Of a stretch of DNA of 64,000 bases, positions 24,428 to 32,491 are shown one piece after another (position 1 is the stretch's first letter; each line of letters begins with the position of its first letter). A program made the position numbers and the translations under genes. The notes below the pieces were generated by a model, which was not told the origin of the DNA, did no database searches, and was given only the letters and a program-made list of their open reading frames with translations. This DNA comes from Nitratireductor alexandrii. GTDB lineage: Bacteria > Pseudomonadota > Alphaproteobacteria > Rhizobiales > Rhizobiaceae. Where the stretch lies: contig NZ_RBVY01000008.1 in assembly GCF_004000215.1 (NCBI RefSeq), positions 1 to 64,000 of the forward strand. The letters are read 5' to 3'.

Positions 24428-25759
24428 TCAGGCCGACCGTCTCTGGATCTTGTGGCCCGCAAGCCGACTTATCGCGGCGGTGGACGCGACGATCCCCTGT
24501 TTGCGGTACCGCAGCAGGTTGGTCTCGATTTCGTTCGGTTCGTAGCGGTAGCTGACCATCAGGCCGAAGCTGCGCGACCAGCCCTTCCGGGAGCGATCGG
24601 CCGGCCAGTGAAGCTGTTCGATCCGCGCACCGTTGCCGAGGTGGAAGCGCGCGACGCTGTCGACGGGCTGGCCGTCATCGCGCCGCGCTTCGAGCAGGTA
24701 GCGCGCGCCGCAACTCAGGATCGCGTTCTTTATGCCGTCGCCGTCATCCGCTGACGGACCGCGCTCGGCAGCGGTCTCGAGCGCGCCGACGACCGCCGCG
24801 GCCGCTTGGTCGTTCGTTTCGGCCCGCGCGCGTAGCCATTGCCGAAAACCCGGCATCGGCGAGAGTGTGACGAATGTGTCGATGTGCGGCGCACTGCGGG
24901 CGATTTCGGCGATCACGCGTTTGATCAGGGTATCGCCGAACGAAATGCCGCGCAGACCCGGCTGGCAGTTGGAAATCGAATAAAACACCGCGCAGTTCGC
25001 ATCTTCCCGGTCGAGCACGGTGCGCGACTCGTCCAACAGATCGTCGACGGCGGTCGGGATGTCCCGTGTGAGCGCGACCTCGACGAAGATCAGCGGATCG
25101 TCGGCGAGCAAGGGATGAAAGAAGGCGAAGCAGGCCCTGTCAGGCGGATCGATCCGCCGGCGCAAATCGTCCCAGTCCTTGATTTCGTGCACAGCCTCGT
25201 AATTGATGATGTGCATCAGCACGTTGGCCGGGCTCGACCAGTCGATGCGTTGCAGAACGAGAAAGGCGCGGTTGAACCAGCCTGAGAGCAGGTGTGCCAG
25301 ATCCGCCTCCAGCGGCGCCAGCACCGCATGGTCGTCGAGCGACGACAGCACGGTGGCGCGCATTGCGGCCAGTTCTGCGGTTCCGTCCTCCGCCTCGTTC
25401 AGGCGGCTGAAAAGCAGATGGCGCGGCGGCGTCGCTGCCGCGTGCACGGCGCGTGCCGCCTCCGGTCCTGGTTGGCGCAGGAACAGCGCAATGGTCTCCT
25501 CAAGCTTCGGCAGGGCGGGTTCCAGAACGGTCGCCAGCTGGCACAGGAAATCGAGCTTTGCCGCCTCATCGAGACTGCGATAACCGGCAAGTATGTCCTC
25601 GGCCTCCGAGCCGTCCACGGCATCGCGCTGACTGGATGCCAGCGTGACGCACCGTGCGACCAGGGCTTGCGCGCCTCCGGCCGTCACGCGGCGCCTGCGG
25701 CCGGAGGCGCGGCCGTTCATGATGGTGGCCAGAAGATAGCGCAGATTGGTCAGGTTCAT
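24428..25759 (-). CDS. malonyl-CoA decarboxylase
   Basis: 443 aa from the ATG at 25759; open frame upstream of it has no family match. It is full length for bacterial MCD. Recognizable parts are the helical N-domain, MHIINYEAVHEIKDWDDLRRRI (about 210-230), FFHPLLADDPLIFVEVALT, the active-site Ser region YSISNCQPGLRGISFG, and the active-site His in VARFHLGNGARIEQLHW. It converts malonyl-CoA to acetyl-CoA and CO2, so a C3 unit is probably an end product of the neighbouring pathway. It is divergent from the quinone oxidoreductase; a shared operator lies between them. Confidence 0.92.
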   Translation of the reverse strand: MNLTNLRYLLATIMNGRASGRRRRVTAGGAQALVARCVTLASSQRDAVDGSEAEDILAGYRSLDEAAKLDFLCQLATVLEPALPKLEETIALFLRQPGPEAARAVHAAATPPRHLLFSRLNEAEDGTAELAAMRATVLSSLDDHAVLAPLEADLAHLLSGWFNRAFLVLQRIDWSSPANVLMHIINYEAVHEIKDWDDLRRRIDPPDRACFAFFHPLLADDPLIFVEVALTRDIPTAVDDLLDESRTVLDREDANCAVFYSISNCQPGLRGISFGDTLIKRVIAEIARSAPHIDTFVTLSPMPGFRQWLRARAETNDQAAAAVVGALETAAERGPSADDGDGIKNAILSCGARYLLEARRDDGQPVDSVARFHLGNGARIEQLHWPADRSRKGWSRSFGLMVSYRYEPNEIETNLLRYRKQGIVASTAAISRLAGHKIQRRSA

Positions 25760-25837
25760 CGTCGGAATCCGTGATGGCCGCCAGCGGAGAGGAGGCGGGA
25801 TGACGCAGGCAATCGTGATTGAAGTGCATTCAAAATT

Positions 25838-25860
25838 CAATACTATATTGTATATTATTG
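25838..25860. promoter_or_regulatory. operator copy 1 (candidate TetR site)
   Basis: CAATACTAT, spacer ATTGT, ATATTATTG. It matches the 32388 site at 8/9 and 7/9 arm positions with the same 5-bp spacer. It lies in the 145-bp gap between the divergent decarboxylase and oxidoreductase genes and can control both. Confidence 0.7.
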
Positions 25861-25904
25861 AATGAATGCGCTCCGGGCGCGTCGGTGAGAAAGGGAGGTT
25901 ATTC

Positions 25905-26903
25905 TTGCAGGTACCGAAAACGATGAGGGTGGTCGAGATCGCGGGTTTCGGCGGTCCGGACATGTTGCGACCGGCCGAGAGGCCGGTTCCGACACCGGAG
26001 CGGGGCGATCTCCTCGTCCGGGTCGTTGGCGCAGGCGTCAATCGGCCCGACGTCGCCCAGCGCCAGGGTGTCTATCCGCCGCCGCCCGGCGCGACGGACC
26101 TGCCAGGCCTGGAAGTGGCGGGGCACGTGGTCGCCGTCGGACCCGGCACGTCGCGTCATGCCGTCGGCGATGCTGTCACCGCCCTCGCTAACGGCGGAGG
26201 CTACGCTGAATATTGTGTCGTGCCGGAACGTGCCGCCTTGCCGGTGCCCGGCGATATCGATCTGCTCACCGCCGCGGCAATCCCCGAAACCATGTTCACG
26301 GTGTGGCACAACGCGTTCGAGCGCGGCCGTTTGCAGGCTGCAGAAACCCTTCTGGTCCACGGTGGCGCAAGCGGCATCGGCACGATGGCGATCATGATGG
26401 CCAAGTGTCTGGGCGCCCGGGTGATCGTGACCGCCGGCTCGGACCAGAAATGCGGCGATTGCCTGGCACTCGGTGCCGACCATGCCGTCAACTACAAGAG
26501 CGAGGATTTTGTCGAGGCGGTCGAACGTTTTACCGACGGCCGCGGCGCCGACGTGATCGTCGACATGGTGGGCGGCGACTATCTCGAACGCAACCTCGCC
26601 GCCGTCGCGGTCGAGGGGCGGATCGTCCAGATCGCCTTTCTGGAAGGCATGAAGCCGGTTGTCGATCTGGGGTTGTTGATGCGCAAGCGCGCCAGTCTCA
26701 CTGGATCCATGCTGCGCTCCCGCTCCGACGATGACAAGGCGGCGATCGCGCGCGCGGTCGAGGCGTGGGCGTGGCCGCATGTCGAGCGCGGCGCGATTCG
26801 CCCTGTGATCGACAAGGTGTTTCCGCTGGAGGCGGCGGCGCAAGCCCATGCCCGCATGGAAAGCGGCGCCCATTTCGGCAAGATCGTCCTCGAGGTCGCC
26901 TGA
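25905..26903 (+). CDS. zinc-independent quinone oxidoreductase (MDR/PIG3-type)
   Basis: 332 aa from a TTG at 25905, which has GGGAGG just upstream; ATG 25923 and ATG 25866 are alternatives. It belongs to the medium-chain dehydrogenase/reductase superfamily without the zinc ligands: MRVVEIAGFGGPDML at the start, GVNRPDVAQRQGVYPPPPG near 40, LPGLEVAGHV, the NADPH Rossmann motif VHGGASGIGTMAI at about 145-157 and GADHAVNY. Family members reduce quinones or enones with NADPH. The operator upstream places it in the TetR regulon; it may reduce an unsaturated pathway intermediate. Confidence 0.88.
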   Translation: MQVPKTMRVVEIAGFGGPDMLRPAERPVPTPERGDLLVRVVGAGVNRPDVAQRQGVYPPPPGATDLPGLEVAGHVVAVGPGTSRHAVGDAVTALANGGGYAEYCVVPERAALPVPGDIDLLTAAAIPETMFTVWHNAFERGRLQAAETLLVHGGASGIGTMAIMMAKCLGARVIVTAGSDQKCGDCLALGADHAVNYKSEDFVEAVERFTDGRGADVIVDMVGGDYLERNLAAVAVEGRIVQIAFLEGMKPVVDLGLLMRKRASLTGSMLRSRSDDDKAAIARAVEAWAWPHVERGAIRPVIDKVFPLEAAAQAHARMESGAHFGKIVLEVA

Positions 26904-26929
26904 CCGACCGTCTCGCGGACGGCTGCTGC

Positions 26930-27601
26930 CTATCGGTCGCCGCTTTCAGCGCTCATCCGCATGATGGCGCGGAAGGCGGCGTCCTGTCGCTGCCGGCGGC
27001 GATCGCGTTCTTCGCGCCGGTAGATCATCGCCTCGCCGAAAATCAGCGAATAAAGCAGCGTCGCCTGCGCCTCCGCGATCGCGGCGTCCGTGGTGAGCGC
27101 GGTCAACTGCCGGCGCAGATACTCGATCCGTTCGTGGTCGACCTTATGCAGCATGGCGCGAATCGCCGGCTCGCTGTGGCCCCAGTGGCGGATCGCCTGT
27201 TCGGTGCGGAAATTCACCCGACCCGAATTCGCCTCCAGGAACAGCTTGTGCAGCTTCTCCGACGGGGTGCCGCCGAGCTTTTCGACATGCTCGATCAGGG
27301 CCAGCGTCTCGCGCTCCTCCCAGGTCTGCAGGAGCTTGCGCATGAAGTCGTCGCGTCCGGAAAAGTACCAGTAGAAGCTTCCCTTGGTGATGCCGAGCTT
27401 CTTGCACAGCGCATCGAGTCTGAGCGAGCCGGGTCCCTTGCGGCCGAGTTCCCTCAGCCCGATGTCCAGCCAGTTTTCCGGTGTGACGTCGGGTTTGCGT
27501 CCGGCGTTGCTTTTTCGTCGGCGCAGATAGCGGCTGCCAGGATCGCCGCCGCCCGGATCGCGCTCTGCGGTCGTGTTGTCGTGCTTGTCCTTCAAGGCCA
27601 T
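26930..27601 (-). CDS. TetR-family transcriptional regulator
   Basis: A 223-aa protein. A basic N-terminal extension precedes a TetR HTH at about residues 45-90 (LRLDALCKKLGITKGSFYWYFSGRDDFMRKLL), and a helical ligand-binding domain follows. It sits centrally in the catabolic region, convergent with the oxidoreductase and divergent from the acyl-CoA dehydrogenase operon. The three copies of one palindromic operator found at 25838, 27726 and 32388 are most simply explained as its binding sites. The 27726 copy lies upstream of both its own gene and the dehydrogenase operon, so autoregulation is likely. Confidence 0.88.
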   Translation of the reverse strand: MALKDKHDNTTAERDPGGGDPGSRYLRRRKSNAGRKPDVTPENWLDIGLRELGRKGPGSLRLDALCKKLGITKGSFYWYFSGRDDFMRKLLQTWEERETLALIEHVEKLGGTPSEKLHKLFLEANSGRVNFRTEQAIRHWGHSEPAIRAMLHKVDHERIEYLRRQLTALTTDAAIAEAQATLLYSLIFGEAMIYRREERDRRRQRQDAAFRAIMRMSAESGDR

Positions 27602-27725
27602 CTCAACCTCCGCGCGCCGTTCGTGCGCGTCTGCCTGGCGCCCGGTCGCTCATGCCGGCCACCACCGGCTCTGCGGCATCGTGAAACTTGTTCTATCAAA
27701 ATCCACCGCTGCGCAAGTGTCAATT

Positions 27726-27748
27726 CCATACTATACGAAATGGTATTG
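27726..27748. promoter_or_regulatory. operator copy 2 overlapping a -35 element
   Basis: CCATACTAT, spacer ACGAA, ATGGTATTG. The right arm matches the 32388 site exactly and the left arm 7/9. It is directly followed by AC, so a TTGACA -35 hexamer (27745-27750) overlaps the site. That suits repression of the downstream acyl-CoA dehydrogenase operon. Confidence 0.7.
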
Positions 27749-27810
27749 ACAGAACGATATCTCGACGGCATTCATGCATCGACAATGAGGCATGGAGGCA
27801 CGATTCCGGC

Positions 27811-28956
27811 ATGAAATTCGGAATTCCAAGAACGCTTTATGACGACGTTCATGAGCAATTCCGCGATACGGTAGTGCGCTTTATCCAGGCGGAAGTCTTG
27901 CCGCATTACGAGTCGTGGGAGGACGCCGGCCGCACGCCACGCGAGATCTGGAAGCGCGCCGGTGAGATCGGCATTCTGGGCACGAGTGTCCCGGAGTCCT
28001 ATGGCGGCATGGGCGGCGACTTCCTGTTCGACGCCATCGTGCTGGAGGAACTGGGTCGTTTCGGCGTCGCCGCGCCGGCCTGGGACATGCACGCCTATAT
28101 CATCGCCCCCTTCATTACCCATTTCGGGACCGAGGCCCAGAAACAGGAATGGCTGCCTAGGATGGCCGACGGCACGATGATCGCCTCGATCGGCCTGACC
28201 GAACCTGGCGGCGGCAGCGACCTGAAGGAATTGCGCACCTCCGCGGTGCGGCGCGGCGACACCTATGTCGTGAACGGCGCCAAGACCTTCATCACCAACG
28301 GCCATATCGCCGACCGGGTTCTGCTCGCCACCAAGACCGCGCCGGAAGCCGGCGCCAAAGGCGTGACGATGCTGTGGGTCGATCTCAACAGTCCCGGCAT
28401 CACCCGTGGCAAGAACCTGAAAAAAATCGGCAACAAAGCGCAGGACACGGCGGAGTTGTTCTTCGACAATGTCGAGGTGTCGGCCGACTGCGTCATCGGC
28501 GGCGAGAACGAAGGTTGGCGCGTGCTGATGCACGGCCTCGTCCAGGAACGCCTCGTCGTGGCGGTTCGCTCCGCCGTCATCGCGGAGGCCGCCGTCGATC
28601 AGACCGTCGAACACGTCAAGCAGCGCAAGGCGTTCGGCAACACGGTCTTCGATTTTCAAAACACCCAGTTCAAGCTGGCCGAAATGGCCTCCGACGTCGA
28701 GGTGGCCCGCCCCTTCGTCGATCGTTGCATCACGCTTCATGCGCGCGGCGAACTCGACATGGTGACGGCGGCCAAGGCGAAGCTGTGGACAACCGAACTC
28801 GCCGATCGCGTGCTCGATGATTGCCTGCAGTTGCATGGCGGGTATGGCTATGTATGGGAGTTCCCCATCGCCAGGGCCTGGGCCGATGCGCGGGTCCACC
28901 GCATCTACGCAGGCACGAACGAGATCATGAAATACATAATCGGTCGCCAGCTCTAG
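27811..28956 (+). CDS. acyl-CoA dehydrogenase
   Basis: 381 aa from ATG 27811, with GGAGG about 12 nt upstream. A full ACAD fold is readable: an N-terminal helical domain, the FAD-contacting IGLTEPGGGSDL at about 127-138, FITNGHIADRVLL, GVTMLWVD, and the C-terminal LQLHGGYGYVWEFPIARAWADARVHRIYAGTNEI. The residue before GTNEI is Ala, as in LCAD/isovaleryl-type enzymes, where the catalytic Glu sits on an earlier helix; here Glu246 in VQERLVVA fits. It is the first gene of the operon with a CoA ligase, so it probably introduces a double bond into the acyl-CoA made by that ligase. Confidence 0.93.
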   Translation: MKFGIPRTLYDDVHEQFRDTVVRFIQAEVLPHYESWEDAGRTPREIWKRAGEIGILGTSVPESYGGMGGDFLFDAIVLEELGRFGVAAPAWDMHAYIIAPFITHFGTEAQKQEWLPRMADGTMIASIGLTEPGGGSDLKELRTSAVRRGDTYVVNGAKTFITNGHIADRVLLATKTAPEAGAKGVTMLWVDLNSPGITRGKNLKKIGNKAQDTAELFFDNVEVSADCVIGGENEGWRVLMHGLVQERLVVAVRSAVIAEAAVDQTVEHVKQRKAFGNTVFDFQNTQFKLAEMASDVEVARPFVDRCITLHARGELDMVTAAKAKLWTTELADRVLDDCLQLHGGYGYVWEFPIARAWADARVHRIYAGTNEIMKYIIGRQL

Positions 28957-29003
28957 GGTCGAACCCCGTCGATCTGGCCGCCTTGCGCCTGGAGGAGTTT
29001 GGC

Positions 29004-30566
29004 GTGGAGGAGACAAGAACGGTCGGTTCGCTTTTCGAGCGGGCCTGCCGGTTGAACGGCGAACGGGCGTTTCTGCTCGAAGACGGCCTGCGCCTGACCG
29101 GGCGTGAGGCAACACGCGCCCGCGCCAGTGCGGCCGCTGCCCTGTCTGCGAAAGCGGTCGGGCCCGGCGACACGGTCGCATTTGTCTGCGGGCCGTCCGT
29201 CGCGCATACGGTGTCGTTTTTCGCCGCGCAGCATCTTGGCGCGGTTTGCTGCTGTCTGCACGTCAAGGAAAGCGATCAGCGTATGGCAGGCACGCTGAGC
29301 GCGGTCGGGCCGCGCCTGATCGTGTGCGACGCCGACCAGGCCGAGCGCCTACGCGCGCTGCTTGCGCAAACCAATATCGCCGCACCCGTGCTTGTCGCGG
29401 GCGAACTGCTCGGGTCGGCTGTCGGTTCCAAGCAGACCCAAGCCGCGTCGCGTCGCGATGCCGACCCCGCGGTCATTCTTCTGTCCTCGGGCACGACAGG
29501 CGCTCCCAAGCAGGTGCTGCACACGCAGCGAACCGTGCTCGCCACCGCCGCGATGGCCGCGCCGGTCTATGGCGCGGAGGGACCCGACGACGGTGTCGTC
29601 ATTCCCATGGCACCCTCCTTTGCCGCCTGGCTGCACACCGTGTTGCCGTTTCTTGCGATCGGCGCGAAACTCTATTTCGAAAAGGCCTTCGACGCCGCGC
29701 GTTATGCCGACATCATGGATCGCGAGGACCTGACCGTTGCAGCCATGGTGCCGACACTGTGGCGCGCGGCATTGCCGGCGCTCAGCGCCCGCACGCCGCG
29801 TCGGCTCAAGGTGGCGATATTTTCCGGCGAGCCGGGAACGCCGGATCTGGTCGCGGCGCTCAAGCAGCTCGCCCCGCGCCTGCGCAGCGTCTACCTTTCC
29901 TCCGAAGGAGGGTGCGCCTGCGGCATCGTCGCCGATGAGGACTTGCTGGGCCGGCCCGGCATGGCGGGTGCAGCCGGCTGCGCCGTTGAAGGCGGGGCGC
30001 TGCGGGTCGTCGATGCGGTTTCCAGCGATATGACGCCGCTGCCGCCCGGCGCCATCGGCGAAGTCGCAATTCGCGGCCCCTCCCTGTCGCCGGGTTATGT
30101 CGGCCAGGAAGATTTGACGGCTGAGGCCTTCCGGGCGGGATGGTGGCGCACCGGCGACCTGGGTTTTGTGGACGAGTCCGGCGTCCTGCACCTCAAGGGT
30201 CGGCTCGACAATCGCATCAATAGCGGTGGAATCAAGATTTATGCCGAAGAGGTCGAGGCGGCGCTGTTGAGCCTGGCCGAGGTGCGGGCCGTTGCCGTTG
30301 TCGGCATGCCGGACGAACGCTGGGGCGAGCGCATCGAGGCCCATGTCGTGCCGGCCGATCCCGCGACGACGGCGGCACAGATCGCCGATGCCGTGGCCCG
30401 GGCCGAGGTGCTGCCGAAGGCCATGCGGCCCAAAGCGATCCACATTCTCGACGCGTTGCCGACCGGACCGACCGGAAAGCTTTACCGCAAAGCCCTGCGC
30501 GAGCCCCGTGCTGCGACGCCGTCGGGACATTCCGCCGCGAGACCCGAAAAGAAAGGTGCTGCCTGA
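29004..30566 (+). CDS. AMP-forming acyl/aryl-CoA ligase
   Basis: 520 aa from a GTG at 29004, with GGAGGAG 6 nt upstream; the open frame extends into the previous gene. ANL superfamily motifs are present: the P-loop ILLSSGTTGAPKQVLH, GWWRTGDLGFVDESG, the hinge GRLDNRINSGGIKIYAEEVE and the C-terminal catalytic Lys in PTGPTGKLYRKAL. Such enzymes activate a carboxylic acid to an acyl-AMP, then a CoA thioester. It lies between an acyl-CoA dehydrogenase and a NicX-like dioxygenase, so the substrate is probably a (hetero)aromatic or side-chain acid; its identity is not visible. The next gene starts immediately after its stop. Confidence 0.9.
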   Translation: MEETRTVGSLFERACRLNGERAFLLEDGLRLTGREATRARASAAAALSAKAVGPGDTVAFVCGPSVAHTVSFFAAQHLGAVCCCLHVKESDQRMAGTLSAVGPRLIVCDADQAERLRALLAQTNIAAPVLVAGELLGSAVGSKQTQAASRRDADPAVILLSSGTTGAPKQVLHTQRTVLATAAMAAPVYGAEGPDDGVVIPMAPSFAAWLHTVLPFLAIGAKLYFEKAFDAARYADIMDREDLTVAAMVPTLWRAALPALSARTPRRLKVAIFSGEPGTPDLVAALKQLAPRLRSVYLSSEGGCACGIVADEDLLGRPGMAGAAGCAVEGGALRVVDAVSSDMTPLPPGAIGEVAIRGPSLSPGYVGQEDLTAEAFRAGWWRTGDLGFVDESGVLHLKGRLDNRINSGGIKIYAEEVEAALLSLAEVRAVAVVGMPDERWGERIEAHVVPADPATTAAQIADAVARAEVLPKAMRPKAIHILDALPTGPTGKLYRKALREPRAATPSGHSAARPEKKGAA

Positions 30567-31613
30567 ATGCTGGCCGATCGTATCGAGGAAAAATGGATCG
30601 ACGTATTTGTCGCGCTGTTCGGCATGTGCGGGATCAAACCGGGCGACGATGTCGTCATTCTGTCCGAAACCCAGTCTCGGCAGCTCAATGTCCATCTCGC
30701 CGAACTCGCTTTGCTGCGGCTCAAGGCGCGTGCCTTCCATCTGGTGATGCCCACCCCGCCGCTGCCGGTCAAGCTGCCGATCCGCTCCACCGGCGCGTCT
30801 TTCGCCCTGCAAAGGAACGGCGTGGCCGTCGGTTCGCTGGCGCGGGCCGCCGTGGTCGTCGACCTGACGGTCGAGGGTCTGATGCATGCGCCCGAAACGC
30901 CGGAAATCCTCAAGGGCGGAGCCCGCATCATCAATATCTCCAACGAACATCCCGACGCGCTGGAACGACTGCTTCCCGACGAGGCGCTGAAGCACAAGAC
31001 CCAGAGCGCCCGACGCCTCTTGAAGGCGGGGCGGCGCATGCGCATCACCTCCGACGCCGGGACCGACATGACGGCCGACCTGGATGGCGCCGCCGCCGTT
31101 GGCATTCACGGCTACACCGACAAACCGGGCACGCTGGCCCACTTTCCGGGCGGCATCGCACTTGCCTTTCCTAAGGCGGGCGCCGTCAACGGTCGCCTGG
31201 TGCTCGATGCGGGCGACATCAATCTAACCTTCAAGCGCTATATCGAAAGCCGGGTGGTTCTCGATATCGAAGACGATTACGTCACCGCCATCGAGGGCAG
31301 CGGCACCGATGCCGAGTTGACCCGACGCTATATCGCGGCCTGGGGAGACCGCGAGGCCTATGCCACCTCCCATGTCGGCTTCGGGCTCAACAAGACCGCG
31401 CGCTACGAGGCGCTCGCCATGTACGACCAGCGCGATTTCAATGGCACGGAAGTGCGCGCCTATGCCGGCAACTTCCTGTTTTCGACCGGCGCGAACGAGT
31501 TCGCTGGCCGCTACACGCTTGGTCATTTCGACATCCCCGTCGGCCGCTGCACGATTGCGATCGACGGCACGGTGGTGGTCGACCGCGGAGAACTGACGGG
31601 AGAATTCGCATGA
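30567..31613 (+). CDS. NicX-like Fe-dependent ring-cleaving dioxygenase
   Basis: A 348-aa protein similar in length and pattern to 2,5-dihydroxypyridine 5,6-dioxygenase NicX, in the aminopeptidase-T/M29-like fold. Shared patterns include the early pair DLTVEGLMHAPETPEILKGG, YTDKPGTLAHFPGG, LVLDAGDINLTFKRY, RAYAGNFLFSTGANE, and the probable iron ligands His269 (SHVGFGLN) plus His320 and Asp322 (GHFDIP). NicX opens 2,5-dihydroxypyridine to N-formylmaleamate. An alpha/beta hydrolase follows directly, as NicD follows in nicotinate clusters, but the rest of this operon is not a nicotinate pathway, so the natural substrate is uncertain. An aminopeptidase annotation is the main alternative. Confidence 0.78.
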   Translation: MLADRIEEKWIDVFVALFGMCGIKPGDDVVILSETQSRQLNVHLAELALLRLKARAFHLVMPTPPLPVKLPIRSTGASFALQRNGVAVGSLARAAVVVDLTVEGLMHAPETPEILKGGARIINISNEHPDALERLLPDEALKHKTQSARRLLKAGRRMRITSDAGTDMTADLDGAAAVGIHGYTDKPGTLAHFPGGIALAFPKAGAVNGRLVLDAGDINLTFKRYIESRVVLDIEDDYVTAIEGSGTDAELTRRYIAAWGDREAYATSHVGFGLNKTARYEALAMYDQRDFNGTEVRAYAGNFLFSTGANEFAGRYTLGHFDIPVGRCTIAIDGTVVVDRGELTGEFA

Positions 31614-32377
31614 GTTCGGGCATCGCCTACAAGTCCAGGGGCGTCGGCCCGGCGCTGGTCTTTCTGCACGGGGTCGGAGGCGGTGCGGAGAGCTGGGACG
31701 CGCAGCTCGCCTTTTTCGGCGATCGTTTCCGCGCGCTGGCATGGGACATGCCGGGTTACGGCGGCTCGGCGCCGGCGGCGCCTGCGGATTTTCCGCAATG
31801 GGCGGAGGCGCTGGCTGCCTGGCTCGACGAGATCGATGTCGAGCGCTGCGTTCTAGTCGGCCATTCCATAGGCGGCATGATCGCTCAGCAATTCATGACG
31901 TGCCATGCGCACCGGGTCACCCGGCTGGTCCTGTCGGCGACAAGCCCGGCCTTCGGCCGTCTCGACGGCGACTTCCAGCGCGACTTCATCCGCAGCCGGA
32001 TCGGGCCGCTCGACGACGGCAAGACGATGAGCGATCTGGCCGCGCAGTTCATTCCGGGTCTGGTGGGCGCGGATGCCGACCCGGAGGGTATCCGCAACGC
32101 GGTCTCCACCATGTCGCGTGTCGCCCCGCAAACCTATCGCGACGCCATGCAGGCTCTGGTCCGCTTCGATCTGCGCGACTGGCTCGCCTCGATCGGCGTT
32201 CCGACCTTGCTGGTCGCCGGCGAGCACGACAAGGCCGCCCCCGCCAAGGTGATGGAGCGCATGGCGGAGAAGATCCCCGACGCGCGCTATGCCTGCGCGG
32301 CCGGCGCGGGTCATCTGGCCAATATGGAGCGTCCGGAGGTGTTCAACGCCATCCTGGCGGAATTCCTGGAAGCATAG
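31610..32377 (+). CDS. alpha/beta hydrolase, possible deformylase
   Basis: A 255-aa alpha/beta-hydrolase. The oxyanion region is VFLHGVGGGAESWD at 17-30, the nucleophile elbow GHSIGG has Ser86, the acid is Asp207 in GEHDKAAP and the base is His235 in GAGHLAN. It overlaps the dioxygenase gene by 4 bp (ATGA). Position after a NicX-like enzyme suggests it hydrolyses the ring-opened product, as NicD (N-formylmaleamate deformylase) does, but many hydrolases share this sequence pattern and the exact reaction is inferred. Confidence 0.85.
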   Translation: MSSGIAYKSRGVGPALVFLHGVGGGAESWDAQLAFFGDRFRALAWDMPGYGGSAPAAPADFPQWAEALAAWLDEIDVERCVLVGHSIGGMIAQQFMTCHAHRVTRLVLSATSPAFGRLDGDFQRDFIRSRIGPLDDGKTMSDLAAQFIPGLVGADADPEGIRNAVSTMSRVAPQTYRDAMQALVRFDLRDWLASIGVPTLLVAGEHDKAAPAKVMERMAEKIPDARYACAAGAGHLANMERPEVFNAILAEFLEA

Positions 32378-32387
32378 AGGCCTCATT

Positions 32388-32410
32388 CAATACCATACCA
32401 GATGGTATTG
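32388..32410. promoter_or_regulatory. operator copy 3, perfect palindrome
   Basis: CAATACCAT, spacer ACCAG, ATGGTATTG; both 9-bp arms are perfectly complementary. It is the best copy of the three-site motif and overlaps a TTGACC -35-like hexamer (32407-32412) ahead of the ABC importer genes. It lies 10 bp after the hydrolase stop, so the importer can be transcribed independently. Confidence 0.75.
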
Positions 32411-32491
32411 ACCGGATTATGGTTCCGTGGTCCTATCGCCTTGGAGCCAAGAACGAAGGCCCGACGCGGGCATGATAATGGAGGGGTACTG

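Noticed and set aside
27688-27810. Longer N-terminus for the acyl-CoA dehydrogenase
   Set aside because: The extension overlaps the operator and promoter and has no family similarity; ATG 27811 fits.
27772-29181. 469-aa minus-strand frame opposite the acyl-CoA dehydrogenase
   Set aside because: Antisense shadow; no family pattern, while the dehydrogenase is complete.
29349-31142. 597-aa minus-strand frame opposite the CoA ligase and dioxygenase
   Set aside because: Antisense shadow; the plus strand encodes conserved catalytic motifs in a coherent operon.
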